Below, in pieces: positions 25,225-33,401 of a DNA stretch of 64,000 bases. Each line of letters begins with the position of its first letter. Position 1 is the first letter of the stretch. The DNA is taken from contig DXCM01000090.1 of the NCBI GenBank assembly GCA_019116025.1, positions 62,001-126,000 on the forward strand, written 5' to 3'. The notes below the pieces were generated by a model. That model searched no databases. It had not been told where the DNA came from and saw only the letters and a program-made list of their open reading frames with translations. Made by a program: the position numbers and the translations under genes. The stretch is from Candidatus Companilactobacillus pullicola. GTDB taxonomy: Bacteria > Bacillota > Bacilli > Lactobacillales > Lactobacillaceae.

Positions 25225-27150
25225 CTACTTTTTGTCCAATGACTTCAAAATCTCTTTAGCCACAAAGGACGTGTAATACATTGAACCGTCTGGATTTGGA
25301 TGGACATTATCATCGTAGAACCAATCAGTATGGCCATTTGAGTATCCATTCCAATCTATAACAGTTAGATTCTTATACTTCTTCTGAGCCTGGCTAAGAA
25401 CACCATTAACAGTATTTTCCCATGGTCTTGTTGGTACGTGAACATTGATCCAATAAACATGACGTTGTGAACCAGCTAATGACATGATCTGTCCAAGCTG
25501 TTGCATGTTGAATGGTCCATTAGTCCCTAAACCAATCAAGATATTAGGTGCCAAGACTCCCTTGCTCTTATAGTCTTGTAAAATATCAAGACTTGCAACT
25601 AACTGACGACTAACAGCCGCATCAACGATAACCTTCTTATCATCGAACAGCTTCAAGAAGTTATCTGAGCCATCAGCCATAACTGAATCACCAACAGCAG
25701 TTAATGGTACATCCTTTAATCTTTGCAAATCGATCTGTGTTAAACCATACTTCTCGAATTCAGTATTAATTGGATGATCTTTAGCTGCTTTCTTATACCT
25801 AGCATAGTCAGCGGCTGACATCTTACCAGTTGCATTTTGTTTCTGTTTAGCTTTTTTCAAATTCTCAATAGCTTGTTGTTTCTTTTTCTTATTAGCTTTT
25901 TCATTCTTATTGATCTTATTAGCTAATTGACTGTGGTTAACATTAGGATTTGGTGCACTAACCGCCTTAACGACACCATAACAACCAGTAATACTGATTA
26001 TGGCGATAATTAAAGCTAGAACACGTTGCAATCCTGTTGAAGATCTAAAGAAGTTCTTTACATCACTCCACTTAGCATGAGCCAAAGGTTGTTCGACGAA
26101 CCTGAATGAAAATTCAGTTACTAAGATAATTAAAATAACTTCAATCACCGGATATAGAATCGGATGGTCTGCAATATTTTTAAATTTAGATTCAAAAAAG
26201 ATCATAACTGGGAATTGGTATAGGTATAGTCCATAACTTCTTGAACCAACATAATGGAAAACCTTATTAGATAATAAGCCATTCCACATAGAATCTGGAT
26301 GTGCTACAACGGCGATAAAGATACATGTTGTAACAGAGAAGATGAACATCCCACCACGATAAAGGAATGGATCTGAATCCTTGATCGTGAAAATCATTAG
26401 TAGCATTAAGGCAAATGACAAGAGACCGACAATATTTAATTTCCATTTGTCAGACTTTTTAAGACCCTCCTTCAATTTTTCAGCAGGCCAAACTAATGCT
26501 AGTCCACATCCTAAAAGAATAGAGAAAAGTCTTGTGTCAGTACCGTAATAAATTCTACTTGGATCAACGCCCGGCTTAAATAGGATTGCCATCCAGATTG
26601 CTGATGCAATAGAGACAATCATAGAGAAACCAAAAATACGTCCTTTTTTAACATGGAATTTGCTAAATAAAATCAACAGAATTGGCCAAATAATATAGAA
26701 TTGACCTTCAATTGACAATGTCCATAAATGTGTAAACGGTGATTCATTATTGGCAAATCGCTCAAAATACGATTGACCATTAAAAATTTGCCACCAGTTA
26801 TAAACATTTAAAACATTTGTCGCAAAAATCTGATCGAAATGGTATAGCAAGTTCTTTAAAAACAAAACAATGTATGCACCGGATGCTAAGAGTACAAATA
26901 GCATTCCGGGATACAATCTTTTTATTCTTTTTAGATAAAAATTACTTAATGAAAATGAACCACCATAATCAACAGTATTAAAGAAATGGTCTGTGATTAA
27001 GTATCCTGATATTAGGAAAAAAATTGGAACACCCAAATATCCGCCGGAAAAAACATTAGGATTTAAGTGATACATGATAACACCTATAACCCCTAAAGTA
27101 CGTAGTCCATCAAATCCAGTAATAAATCTTCTTTTCGGTGATTTATTCAT
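25225..27150 (-). CDS. oatA: OatA-like peptidoglycan or polysaccharide O-acetyltransferase
   Basis: 641 residues. The N-terminal acyltransferase-3 domain (about 8-370) has some ten membrane helices and the conserved FDGLRTLGVIGVIMYHL with catalytic H. A Lys/Ala-rich charged linker (about 405-450) leads to an extracellular SGNH hydrolase-like domain with block I GDSVMADGS, block III GLGTNGPF and block V DNVHPN. This two-domain layout is that of OatA, which moves acetyl groups across the membrane onto N-acetylmuramic acid and confers lysozyme resistance; other surface glycans are possible. It is 13 bp downstream of obg and likely cotranscribed. Confidence 0.9.
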   Translation of the reverse strand: MNKSPKRRFITGFDGLRTLGVIGVIMYHLNPNVFSGGYLGVPIFFLISGYLITDHFFNTVDYGGSFSLSNFYLKRIKRLYPGMLFVLLASGAYIVLFLKNLLYHFDQIFATNVLNVYNWWQIFNGQSYFERFANNESPFTHLWTLSIEGQFYIIWPILLILFSKFHVKKGRIFGFSMIVSIASAIWMAILFKPGVDPSRIYYGTDTRLFSILLGCGLALVWPAEKLKEGLKKSDKWKLNIVGLLSFALMLLMIFTIKDSDPFLYRGGMFIFSVTTCIFIAVVAHPDSMWNGLLSNKVFHYVGSRSYGLYLYQFPVMIFFESKFKNIADHPILYPVIEVILIILVTEFSFRFVEQPLAHAKWSDVKNFFRSSTGLQRVLALIIAIISITGCYGVVKAVSAPNPNVNHSQLANKINKNEKANKKKKQQAIENLKKAKQKQNATGKMSAADYARYKKAAKDHPINTEFEKYGLTQIDLQRLKDVPLTAVGDSVMADGSDNFLKLFDDKKVIVDAAVSRQLVASLDILQDYKSKGVLAPNILIGLGTNGPFNMQQLGQIMSLAGSQRHVYWINVHVPTRPWENTVNGVLSQAQKKYKNLTVIDWNGYSNGHTDWFYDDNVHPNPDGSMYYTSFVAKEILKSLDKK

Positions 27151-27163
27151 TTTTTTCTAGCCC

Positions 27164-28438
27164 CTAAATAAATTCAAAAGTAAAGTCAAGAATTGTAACT
27201 GAGTCTCCTGATTCAGCCCCTGCATCCATCAATGCATCTTCAATCCCCATTGACTTCAGTTGTCTAGCAAAACGCATAATTCCATCTTGATGATCCAAGT
27301 TGGTTCTTTGAAGAAGCAATTCAACTCGATCACCCTTAACGATAAAGCTATGCTCGCCATCCTTTTCAATAGTAAATTGTTTCTGTTCTGGTTCAAAGTT
27401 GTATTCCTTAGAATCATCAGCTTGCACATCAAAGTGAATTGGTTCTGCCTTAGATAGTACTTCACTAGTATGATTCATCAGATCCTTAACACCAGTATGT
27501 TGAATACTTGAAATAGGGAAAATATCAACATCTGAATCTAATTTTTCCTTAAATTCTGCTAAACGTTCTTCAGAGCCAGGAATATCCAACTTAGTTGGCA
27601 CAATGATCTCTGGACGCTTCAAAACATTCTTATCATAGTTACCTAGTTCTTTACGAATAGCTAAATAATCTTCATAAGGTTCACGACCATTATTAGGATC
27701 CATATCAACTAAGTGTAGGATAACTCGCGTTCTTTCAACGTGACGTAGGAATTGAATTCCTAAACCAACACCATTTGATGCCCCTTCGATCAATCCAGGC
27801 AAATCAGCAATAACAAAGTCTTGCCCATTTTCCAACTTAACCATCCCTAAATTAGGAGATAAAGTTGTAAAGTGATATGCAGCAATCTTAGGTTTAGCTG
27901 AAGTTGCTACTGATAATAAGGTAGATTTCCCAACAGATGGGAATCCAACCAAACCAACATCAGCAATCAATTTCAACTCAAGCTTCAAATGCTTCTCTTG
28001 ACCAGGCTCACCATTTTCGGCCACTTCTGGTGCTTGATTCTTAGAAGTAGCGAAGTGAATGTTACCACGACCACCATCGCCACCTTTAGCAACGACTAGT
28101 TCTTGGTTATTTTCTGTTAGATCTCCAACTAATCTTCCACTATCTTCATCATAAATTGATGTTCCTGTTGGAACGACAATGTAAACCGGATCAGCCTTAT
28201 GACCATACATTCCCTTAATTTGGCCATTTTGACCAGGTTGAGCTTTAAAAATTCTCTTGTATCTAAAGTCCATTAAAGTATTCATACCTTCATTAGCCTT
28301 TAGAATTATGTCGCCTCCGCGACCACCGTCTCCACCTGAAGGTCCACCAAGTGGTACATACTTTTCATGGCGGAAGGCAACTGCACCGTCTCCACCCTTA
28401 CCAGATTTTACGGTGATTTTAACGTTATCTACAAACAT
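27164..28438 (-). CDS. obg: GTPase Obg
   Basis: 424 residues in the canonical three-domain layout. The Gly-rich OBG fold occupies 1-158 ([20 protein letters not shown]), the G domain starts at GFPSVGKST near 166 with TTLSPNLG and DLPGLIEGA, and the C-terminal OCT domain occupies about 345-424. Obg is essential and acts in 50S maturation, stress signalling and ppGpp binding. ATG 28438 has AGAAAGGGGG upstream. Leftward reading continues into oatA and rnz. Confidence 0.98.
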   Translation of the reverse strand: MFVDNVKITVKSGKGGDGAVAFRHEKYVPLGGPSGGDGGRGGDIILKANEGMNTLMDFRYKRIFKAQPGQNGQIKGMYGHKADPVYIVVPTGTSIYDEDSGRLVGDLTENNQELVVAKGGDGGRGNIHFATSKNQAPEVAENGEPGQEKHLKLELKLIADVGLVGFPSVGKSTLLSVATSAKPKIAAYHFTTLSPNLGMVKLENGQDFVIADLPGLIEGASNGVGLGIQFLRHVERTRVILHLVDMDPNNGREPYEDYLAIRKELGNYDKNVLKRPEIIVPTKLDIPGSEERLAEFKEKLDSDVDIFPISSIQHTGVKDLMNHTSEVLSKAEPIHFDVQADDSKEYNFEPEQKQFTIEKDGEHSFIVKGDRVELLLQRTNLDHQDGIMRFARQLKSMGIEDALMDAGAESGDSVTILDFTFEFI

Positions 28439-28490
28439 TAAAATCCCCCTTTCTAAACTTAATTATCATTTCTAAATTTTAGCACAAAAA

Positions 28491-28516
28491 CATACTTCAT
28501 AATACTTTGAAGTATG
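28491..28516 (+). promoter_or_regulatory. Palindromic operator candidate between obg and fruR
   Basis: CATACTTCA (28491-28499) and TGAAGTATG (28508-28516) are perfect 9-bp arms around 8 bases. A further ATACTT-TG-AAGTAT palindrome is nested at 28502-28515, giving three related half-sites. DeoR-family FruR is the natural candidate binder, but LacI/CcpA-like or obg regulation cannot be excluded. Confidence 0.5.
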
Positions 28517-28638
28517 ATTGATTGTCCAGAAATTTATTAATTGGTTAATATCTTTTGGAAGTTTTTGAAAGATTTTGAGTTTTTATGATTGATTTTGAAC
28601 GAATATGGTTGTATTATATTTTTTGCGAGGTGATGAAA

Positions 28639-29391
28639 GTGCTTACTGAAGAAAGACAACAAATTATTTTAGAACAACTAAAAATACACAATATTGTCAA
28701 ACTCCACGATTTAATTCCATTAACGGGTGCTTCTGAGTCTACCTTGCGTCGTGACTTGCAAGATCTTGAGAATTGTCACAAGTTATTGCGAATTCACGGC
28801 GGTGCTCAAAATGTTATTTCATTACATGAGGAACCAGCTCTTTCTCAAAAAGCAGCTGTACACATTAATGAAAAGAAACTAATCGGTCAGACCGCTGCAA
28901 GTTTAGTTAGAAATCATGAGGTTATCTTTTTAGATTCCGGAACCACCATTCAATTCATGATTCCTTACTTAATAGAACACAACGACTTGTTAGTCATTAC
29001 CAATAGTGTCGATAATGCTTCAATGCTGGCTGATTATAATGTGAACACATTTATTCCTGGGGGAAAGTTAAAATCATCCACGAAAGCGTTGATTGGTGCA
29101 AACATTATTCAAACTCTGGAGAAGTACCATTTTGATCGTGCTTTTCTCGGAACTAATGGCTTCTCTATCGATGCTGGCTATACAACGCCGGATCCTGAAG
29201 AAGCAGCTATTAAAAGTTTGGCGATCAAGCAGTCAAATCAATCTTACGTACTATCCGATAGTTCAAAGTTTTCGCAAGTTAGTTTTAGTCGTTTTGCAAC
29301 TTTAGATGAGGTTCCATTAATAACAAGCAGACTATCAGAAAAAGAAGCTAATGCTTTGAAAAAAATTACCAAGATAACGGAGGCAATCTAG
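28639..29391 (+). CDS. fruR: DeoR-family fructose operon repressor FruR
   Basis: 250 residues. The N-terminal DeoR helix-turn-helix (about 1-55) contains ASESTLRRDLQDLE with the R-R-D recognition helix, and the C-terminal DeoRC sugar-phosphate sensor domain holds a conserved LDSGTT motif and the GTNGFSIDAGYTTPDPEEA motif. FruR binds near fru promoters and is released by fructose-1-phosphate. I chose GTG 28639 with GAGGTGAT perfectly placed; ATG 28633 is fused to that site. It ends TAG with fruK starting at the next base. Confidence 0.94.
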   Translation: MLTEERQQIILEQLKIHNIVKLHDLIPLTGASESTLRRDLQDLENCHKLLRIHGGAQNVISLHEEPALSQKAAVHINEKKLIGQTAASLVRNHEVIFLDSGTTIQFMIPYLIEHNDLLVITNSVDNASMLADYNVNTFIPGGKLKSSTKALIGANIIQTLEKYHFDRAFLGTNGFSIDAGYTTPDPEEAAIKSLAIKQSNQSYVLSDSSKFSQVSFSRFATLDEVPLITSRLSEKEANALKKITKITEAI

Positions 29392-30312
29392 TTGATCTAT
29401 ACAATTACAGTTAATCCTTCAATTGATTATGTTTTGCAATTGAAGAATTTGAATACTGGCGAAGTTAACCGCACTCAAAGTGATGTTAAACTTCCCGGAG
29501 GAAAAGGAATCAACGTTTCTAGAATTATGAAAGAGTTAAATATTGATTCCACAGCACTTGGCTTTGTTGGTGGAGCCACAGGTTCAATGTTTGAAGAATT
29601 ACTTTCACAACATAATCTCAAAACTTCATTCACTAAGGTTAAAGAAGATACACGTATCAACGTCAAAATCAATGCTACTGAACAAAATGAAGAGACTGAG
29701 ATCAACGGTGCCGGTCCTTCCATCAGTGATGCTGAACAAACTACTTTCATGAATAATTTAAGTGAAATCGGTAAGGGTGACATTGTTGTTATGGCCGGAA
29801 GCCTTTCCAAAAATCTCAACACTAATTTTTATTTAGATATCGCTGAAAAGATTCAAAAGCAAGGTGCTGAATTCATCATTGATACTACTGGTCAAGCCCT
29901 TTTGGACACATTACCATTGCACCCATTAGTCGTAAAACCAAATCATCATGAATTGGCTGATCTATTCAACGTTACTTTCAAAGATGAACAAGAAATTATT
30001 AGTTACGCTAGAAAGCTTTTGGACAAGGGAGCTAAACACGTTTTAGTTTCAATGGCCGGAGACGGTGCTTTGTTAGTTACTAAAGATAAAGCCTACAAGG
30101 CCAACGCTCCTAAGGGAACTGTCATCAACTCAGTTGGTGCTGGTGACTCCATGATTGCTGGTTTTGCTGGTACATTCATGGAAACAAACGATCCTATTGA
30201 AAGCTTCCACATGGGTGCTGCTTGCGGATCAGCTACTGCCTTTAGTCAAGACATAGCTATTAAAGACAAGATTGACGAAGTTTATAAAGAAATTTCTATT
30301 ACTGAAATTTAA
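29392..30312 (+). CDS. fruK: 1-phosphofructokinase
   Basis: 306 residues of the PfkB/ribokinase family. GGKGINVSRIMKEL (about 37-50) is the substrate loop, and SVGAGDSMIAGFAGTF (about 246-261) holds the anion hole and catalytic Asp. It phosphorylates fructose-1-phosphate to fructose-1,6-bisphosphate after PTS uptake. The start is TTG, with ACGGAGG upstream and zero spacing from the fruR stop. It is followed by fruA 19 bp later, the standard fruRKA operon. Confidence 0.97.
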   Translation: MIYTITVNPSIDYVLQLKNLNTGEVNRTQSDVKLPGGKGINVSRIMKELNIDSTALGFVGGATGSMFEELLSQHNLKTSFTKVKEDTRINVKINATEQNEETEINGAGPSISDAEQTTFMNNLSEIGKGDIVVMAGSLSKNLNTNFYLDIAEKIQKQGAEFIIDTTGQALLDTLPLHPLVVKPNHHELADLFNVTFKDEQEIISYARKLLDKGAKHVLVSMAGDGALLVTKDKAYKANAPKGTVINSVGAGDSMIAGFAGTFMETNDPIESFHMGAACGSATAFSQDIAIKDKIDEVYKEISITEI

Positions 30313-30331
30313 TTGAGGGGGACTCTTAATA

Positions 30332-32275
30332 ATGGATCTAAAACAACTATTGTTAAAAGACGCCATGATTATGGACTTGAAAGCTACTACCAAAGAGGAT
30401 GCCATTGAAGAAATGGTTGATAAGTACTATCAAGTCGGCGTTATTGATGACAAAGAATTATATAAATCAGACATTTTAAAACGTGAAGCACAAACAAGTA
30501 CTGGTATTGGTGATGGAATTGCCATGCCTCATGCTCGTGATAAAGCTGTTAAACGTGCCACAGTCTTGTTTGCTAAGAGTGCTAAGGGTATTGATTATAA
30601 ATCATTAGATGGCCAACCAGCCTACCTATTCTTTATGATTGCTGCTCCAGATGGTGCCGATAATCTTCATTTACAAGCACTTGCAGCACTTTCATCACTT
30701 TTGATCAATCCTGAATTAGTTAAGAATTTGAAGGCTGCCAAAACAGCTGATGAAGTTCAAGAATTATTTGACAAGGCTATGAAGGAAAAAGAAGCCAAGG
30801 ACAAAGCTGATGAAGAGAAACAAAAGGCTAAAGCAGCAGCTGCTGCTCAAGCTAGTGACTCTGACGACAAGAAACCATATGTTGTTGCTGTTACAGCCTG
30901 CCCTACTGGTATTGCCCACACATACATGGCTGAAGCTGCTCTAAAAGAACAAGCTGAAAAAATGGGTGTTGACATCAAAGTTGAAACTAATGGTTCCGAA
31001 GGTGTTAAGCATTTATTAACTGCCGATGAAATCAAACGTGCTGATGGTGTTATCATCGCCGCTGATAAGAAAGTTGACATGCCTCGTTTTGATGGCAAGC
31101 ACTTAGTTAACCGCCCTGTTAGTGATGGTATCAACAAGGCTGAAGAATTGATCAACTTAGCCGTTGAACAAAAAGCTCCTGTCTTCCACGCTGAAGGTGG
31201 CGCTGCACAAGAAACAGAAGATACAGAAGAAAAGAAGTCCCTTTGGTCAAGAATTTATGCCGATTTAATGAATGGTATTTCTAATATGCTTCCATTCGTT
31301 GTCGGTGGTGGTATTCTAATGGCTATTTCCTTCCTATTGGAAAACTCCGTTGGTGCTCATTCACAATGGTTCCTCTTCTTTAACAATGTTGGTAATTATG
31401 CTTTTAGTTTCTTGATTCCTGTTTTAGCTGCTTATATCGCTGTTTCAATCGGTGATCGTCCTGCCCTACTACCTGGTTTTGTTGGTGGTTATATGGCATC
31501 ACAAGCTACAGCTTCTGTAGTTAGTTCCAAGAGTCCCGCTGGCTTTATCGGTGGTCTTCTAGCTGGTTTCATTGCTGGATGGGTCGTTGTCTTCTTAAAG
31601 AAATGGCTCAAGAACTTACCAAAATCATTGGCTGGTCTTAAAACTATTTTGATTTACCCAGTACTAGGTTTGCTCTTTACCGGAGCTATCATGTACTTTG
31701 CTGTTGATCCAATCTTTGCCGTTGTTAACGCTGCTATTACTCACTTCCTAGAATCTATGGGTACAGGCAATGCTGTTATCTTAGGTACATTGCTTGGTGG
31801 TATGATGTCCATCGATATGGGTGGTCCTTTCAACAAGGCTGCTTACACATTTGCCATTGGTACATTTACTGCGACTCAAGACGGTGCTTTGATGGCTGCC
31901 GTTATGGTTGGTGGTATGGTTCCTCCTCTAGCTATTGCGATTGCAACAACATTCTGGAAGAACAAGTTTACTGAACAAGAAAGACAAGCCGGTCTTTCAA
32001 ACTATATCTTAGGTTTATCATTCATTACTGAAGGTGCTATTCCATTTGCTGCCGGAGATCCATTACACGTTATCGTATCAAGTGTTATCGGTTCTGCCAT
32101 TGGTGGTGGTTTGACACAACTATGGGGCGTTAACGTACCTGCTCCTCACGGTGGTATCTTCGTTACACCATTGGCTAACAAACCATTACTTTACTTACTA
32201 GCCGTTGTTATCGGTGCTGTAATTTCTGGTGTTATCTATGGTGTTTGGAAACCTGCATTGAAGAAAAACAAATAG
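30332..32275 (+). CDS. fruA: Fructose PTS enzyme IIABC
   Basis: 647 residues. The EIIA domain (about 1-150) has phospho-His H67 (AMPHARD). An Ala/Lys/Glu linker (about 150-178) leads to EIIB, with phospho-Cys C190 (TACPTGIAHTYMAEAAL). The EIIC domain (about 305-640) has many helices with GGPFNKAAY and PEGAIPFA-like ITEGAIPFAAGDPL. It imports fructose as fructose-1-phosphate, the FruK substrate and FruR effector. The ATG has TTGAGGGGGACTC upstream, and a strong terminator closes the operon. Confidence 0.98.
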   Translation: MDLKQLLLKDAMIMDLKATTKEDAIEEMVDKYYQVGVIDDKELYKSDILKREAQTSTGIGDGIAMPHARDKAVKRATVLFAKSAKGIDYKSLDGQPAYLFFMIAAPDGADNLHLQALAALSSLLINPELVKNLKAAKTADEVQELFDKAMKEKEAKDKADEEKQKAKAAAAAQASDSDDKKPYVVAVTACPTGIAHTYMAEAALKEQAEKMGVDIKVETNGSEGVKHLLTADEIKRADGVIIAADKKVDMPRFDGKHLVNRPVSDGINKAEELINLAVEQKAPVFHAEGGAAQETEDTEEKKSLWSRIYADLMNGISNMLPFVVGGGILMAISFLLENSVGAHSQWFLFFNNVGNYAFSFLIPVLAAYIAVSIGDRPALLPGFVGGYMASQATASVVSSKSPAGFIGGLLAGFIAGWVVVFLKKWLKNLPKSLAGLKTILIYPVLGLLFTGAIMYFAVDPIFAVVNAAITHFLESMGTGNAVILGTLLGGMMSIDMGGPFNKAAYTFAIGTFTATQDGALMAAVMVGGMVPPLAIAIATTFWKNKFTEQERQAGLSNYILGLSFITEGAIPFAAGDPLHVIVSSVIGSAIGGGLTQLWGVNVPAPHGGIFVTPLANKPLLYLLAVVIGAVISGVIYGVWKPALKKNK

Positions 32276-32292
32276 ATTTCTACTATTAGATA

Positions 32293-32336
32293 TAAAAAAG
32301 ATTCAACTGACATAAAAGTTAGTTGAATCTTTTTTA
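32293..32336. terminator. Bidirectional terminator after fruA
   Basis: AAAAAAGATTCAACT pairs with AGTTGAATCTTTTTT, serving fruA and the convergent acetyltransferase. Confidence 0.93.
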
Positions 32337-32349
32337 TTTGGACTTGATA

Positions 32350-32889
32350 CTATAAATCGTTTTTAAGCAAGCTATACAAATTTTCGTCATGAAAAACATC
32401 ATCCAACAGTTCGTTTTGACGTAATGTTCCTTCAAAAATAAAGCCTGCCCGCTTAGCCACTGCATTACTAGTCTCATTATCAACTGCTGCTTGAATTATG
32501 ATCCGGTTTAAACCGTAGTCTTCAAATCCTAAATTAACAAAACATTTTACTGCTTTGGTCATGATACCCTTGCCCTGAAATTCTCTACCCAACCAATAAC
32601 CAATATCAGCACTGGCCCGTAAATTATCAAAATGATTAAAACTAATCATTCCCGCAACTTCATTTTGATACCAAATTACAAGATTTAATGCATCATTCGT
32701 CCCCATGTGGCGGTTGGTCATCTGTAAAAATTCAACTTCGTCATTCACCACTTTAGTTAACTTTAACCATGGTAAATAATATTCAAAATACTCTCGTTGT
32801 TTGTCCAACAAGTTAAATAGCTTGGGGCCGTCAATTTTAGGTCTTGGTATTGCTAATTTAATGTTGTCTGATGCTTTGCAAGATAACAT
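32350..32889 (-). CDS. RimL-like GNAT acetyltransferase
   Basis: 179 residues of the RimJ/RimL class. The motif LGREFQGKGIMTKAV (about 94-108) holds the Q-G-K-G acetyl-CoA loop, and NETSNAVAKRAGFIFEGTLR is the conserved C-terminal strand-helix of this class. Probable ribosomal protein or other Ser/N-terminal acetyltransferase; substrate unproved. The ATG has AAGAGGTAAG upstream. It is convergent with fruA, not part of the fructose operon. Confidence 0.88.
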   Translation of the reverse strand: MLSCKASDNIKLAIPRPKIDGPKLFNLLDKQREYFEYYLPWLKLTKVVNDEVEFLQMTNRHMGTNDALNLVIWYQNEVAGMISFNHFDNLRASADIGYWLGREFQGKGIMTKAVKCFVNLGFEDYGLNRIIIQAAVDNETSNAVAKRAGFIFEGTLRQNELLDDVFHDENLYSLLKNDL

Positions 32890-32938
32890 TTGTACTTACC
32901 TCTTAGTTTTATCTAGTAATAAGATAGATATTTTCTTC

Positions 32939-33048
32939 AATTAAGATTTTTATCTTAATTAATTTTATTCTTTATTTAGGATAAAGCAAAAATTTAAGAG
33001 ATAAAAATTCAGTGGTCTAATCCTATTACTGAATTTTTATCTCTTTTT
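32939..33048. other. Two hairpins between divergent genes
   Basis: AATTAAGAT-TTTT-ATCTTAATT (32939-32960) and a much longer AAGAGATAAAAATTCAGT / ACTGAATTTTTATCTCTT stem (32996-33045) ending in a T run. They look like intrinsic terminators, yet no gene reads into either. They may end a small RNA or be relics. Confidence 0.55.
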
Positions 33049-33153
33049 TCATCCTCATCAGTTTTTATAACATTCTTCTCATTGTTTAAAATAGTTTTTC
33101 ATAAATTGTTTTTTTAATTACCATTGTTTGTTGATATAACACGTTATTTAACG

Positions 33154-33181
33154 TTTACAAAGCTATTTTATTTGCTATACT
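33154..33181 (+). promoter_or_regulatory. Predicted promoter of the SLAP surface protein
   Basis: TTTACA (33154-33159), 16-base spacer, TATACT (33176-33181). It implies a leader of about 215 nt before the ATG at 33402; the leader contains AGCAATTGCT, a perfect 10-bp palindrome. Confidence 0.6.
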
Positions 33182-33401
33182 GAAACCACTTACAAAAAGT
33201 AAGAAGTTCACGAAATCCTATTGTATAGCAAGCAATTGCTGACATACAGATTAATTCGATTAAATAATTTAGCATTTTATCATTTGTTTAGACACCATGT
33301 GCTTTTTTCTTTACAATCGAAATTTATCTGGTATTATTTTGAACTTGCAGGTCACAAATGGCCTAAAATTCCCTACCACAAAACGCAAGGAGTTTACTAC
33401 C

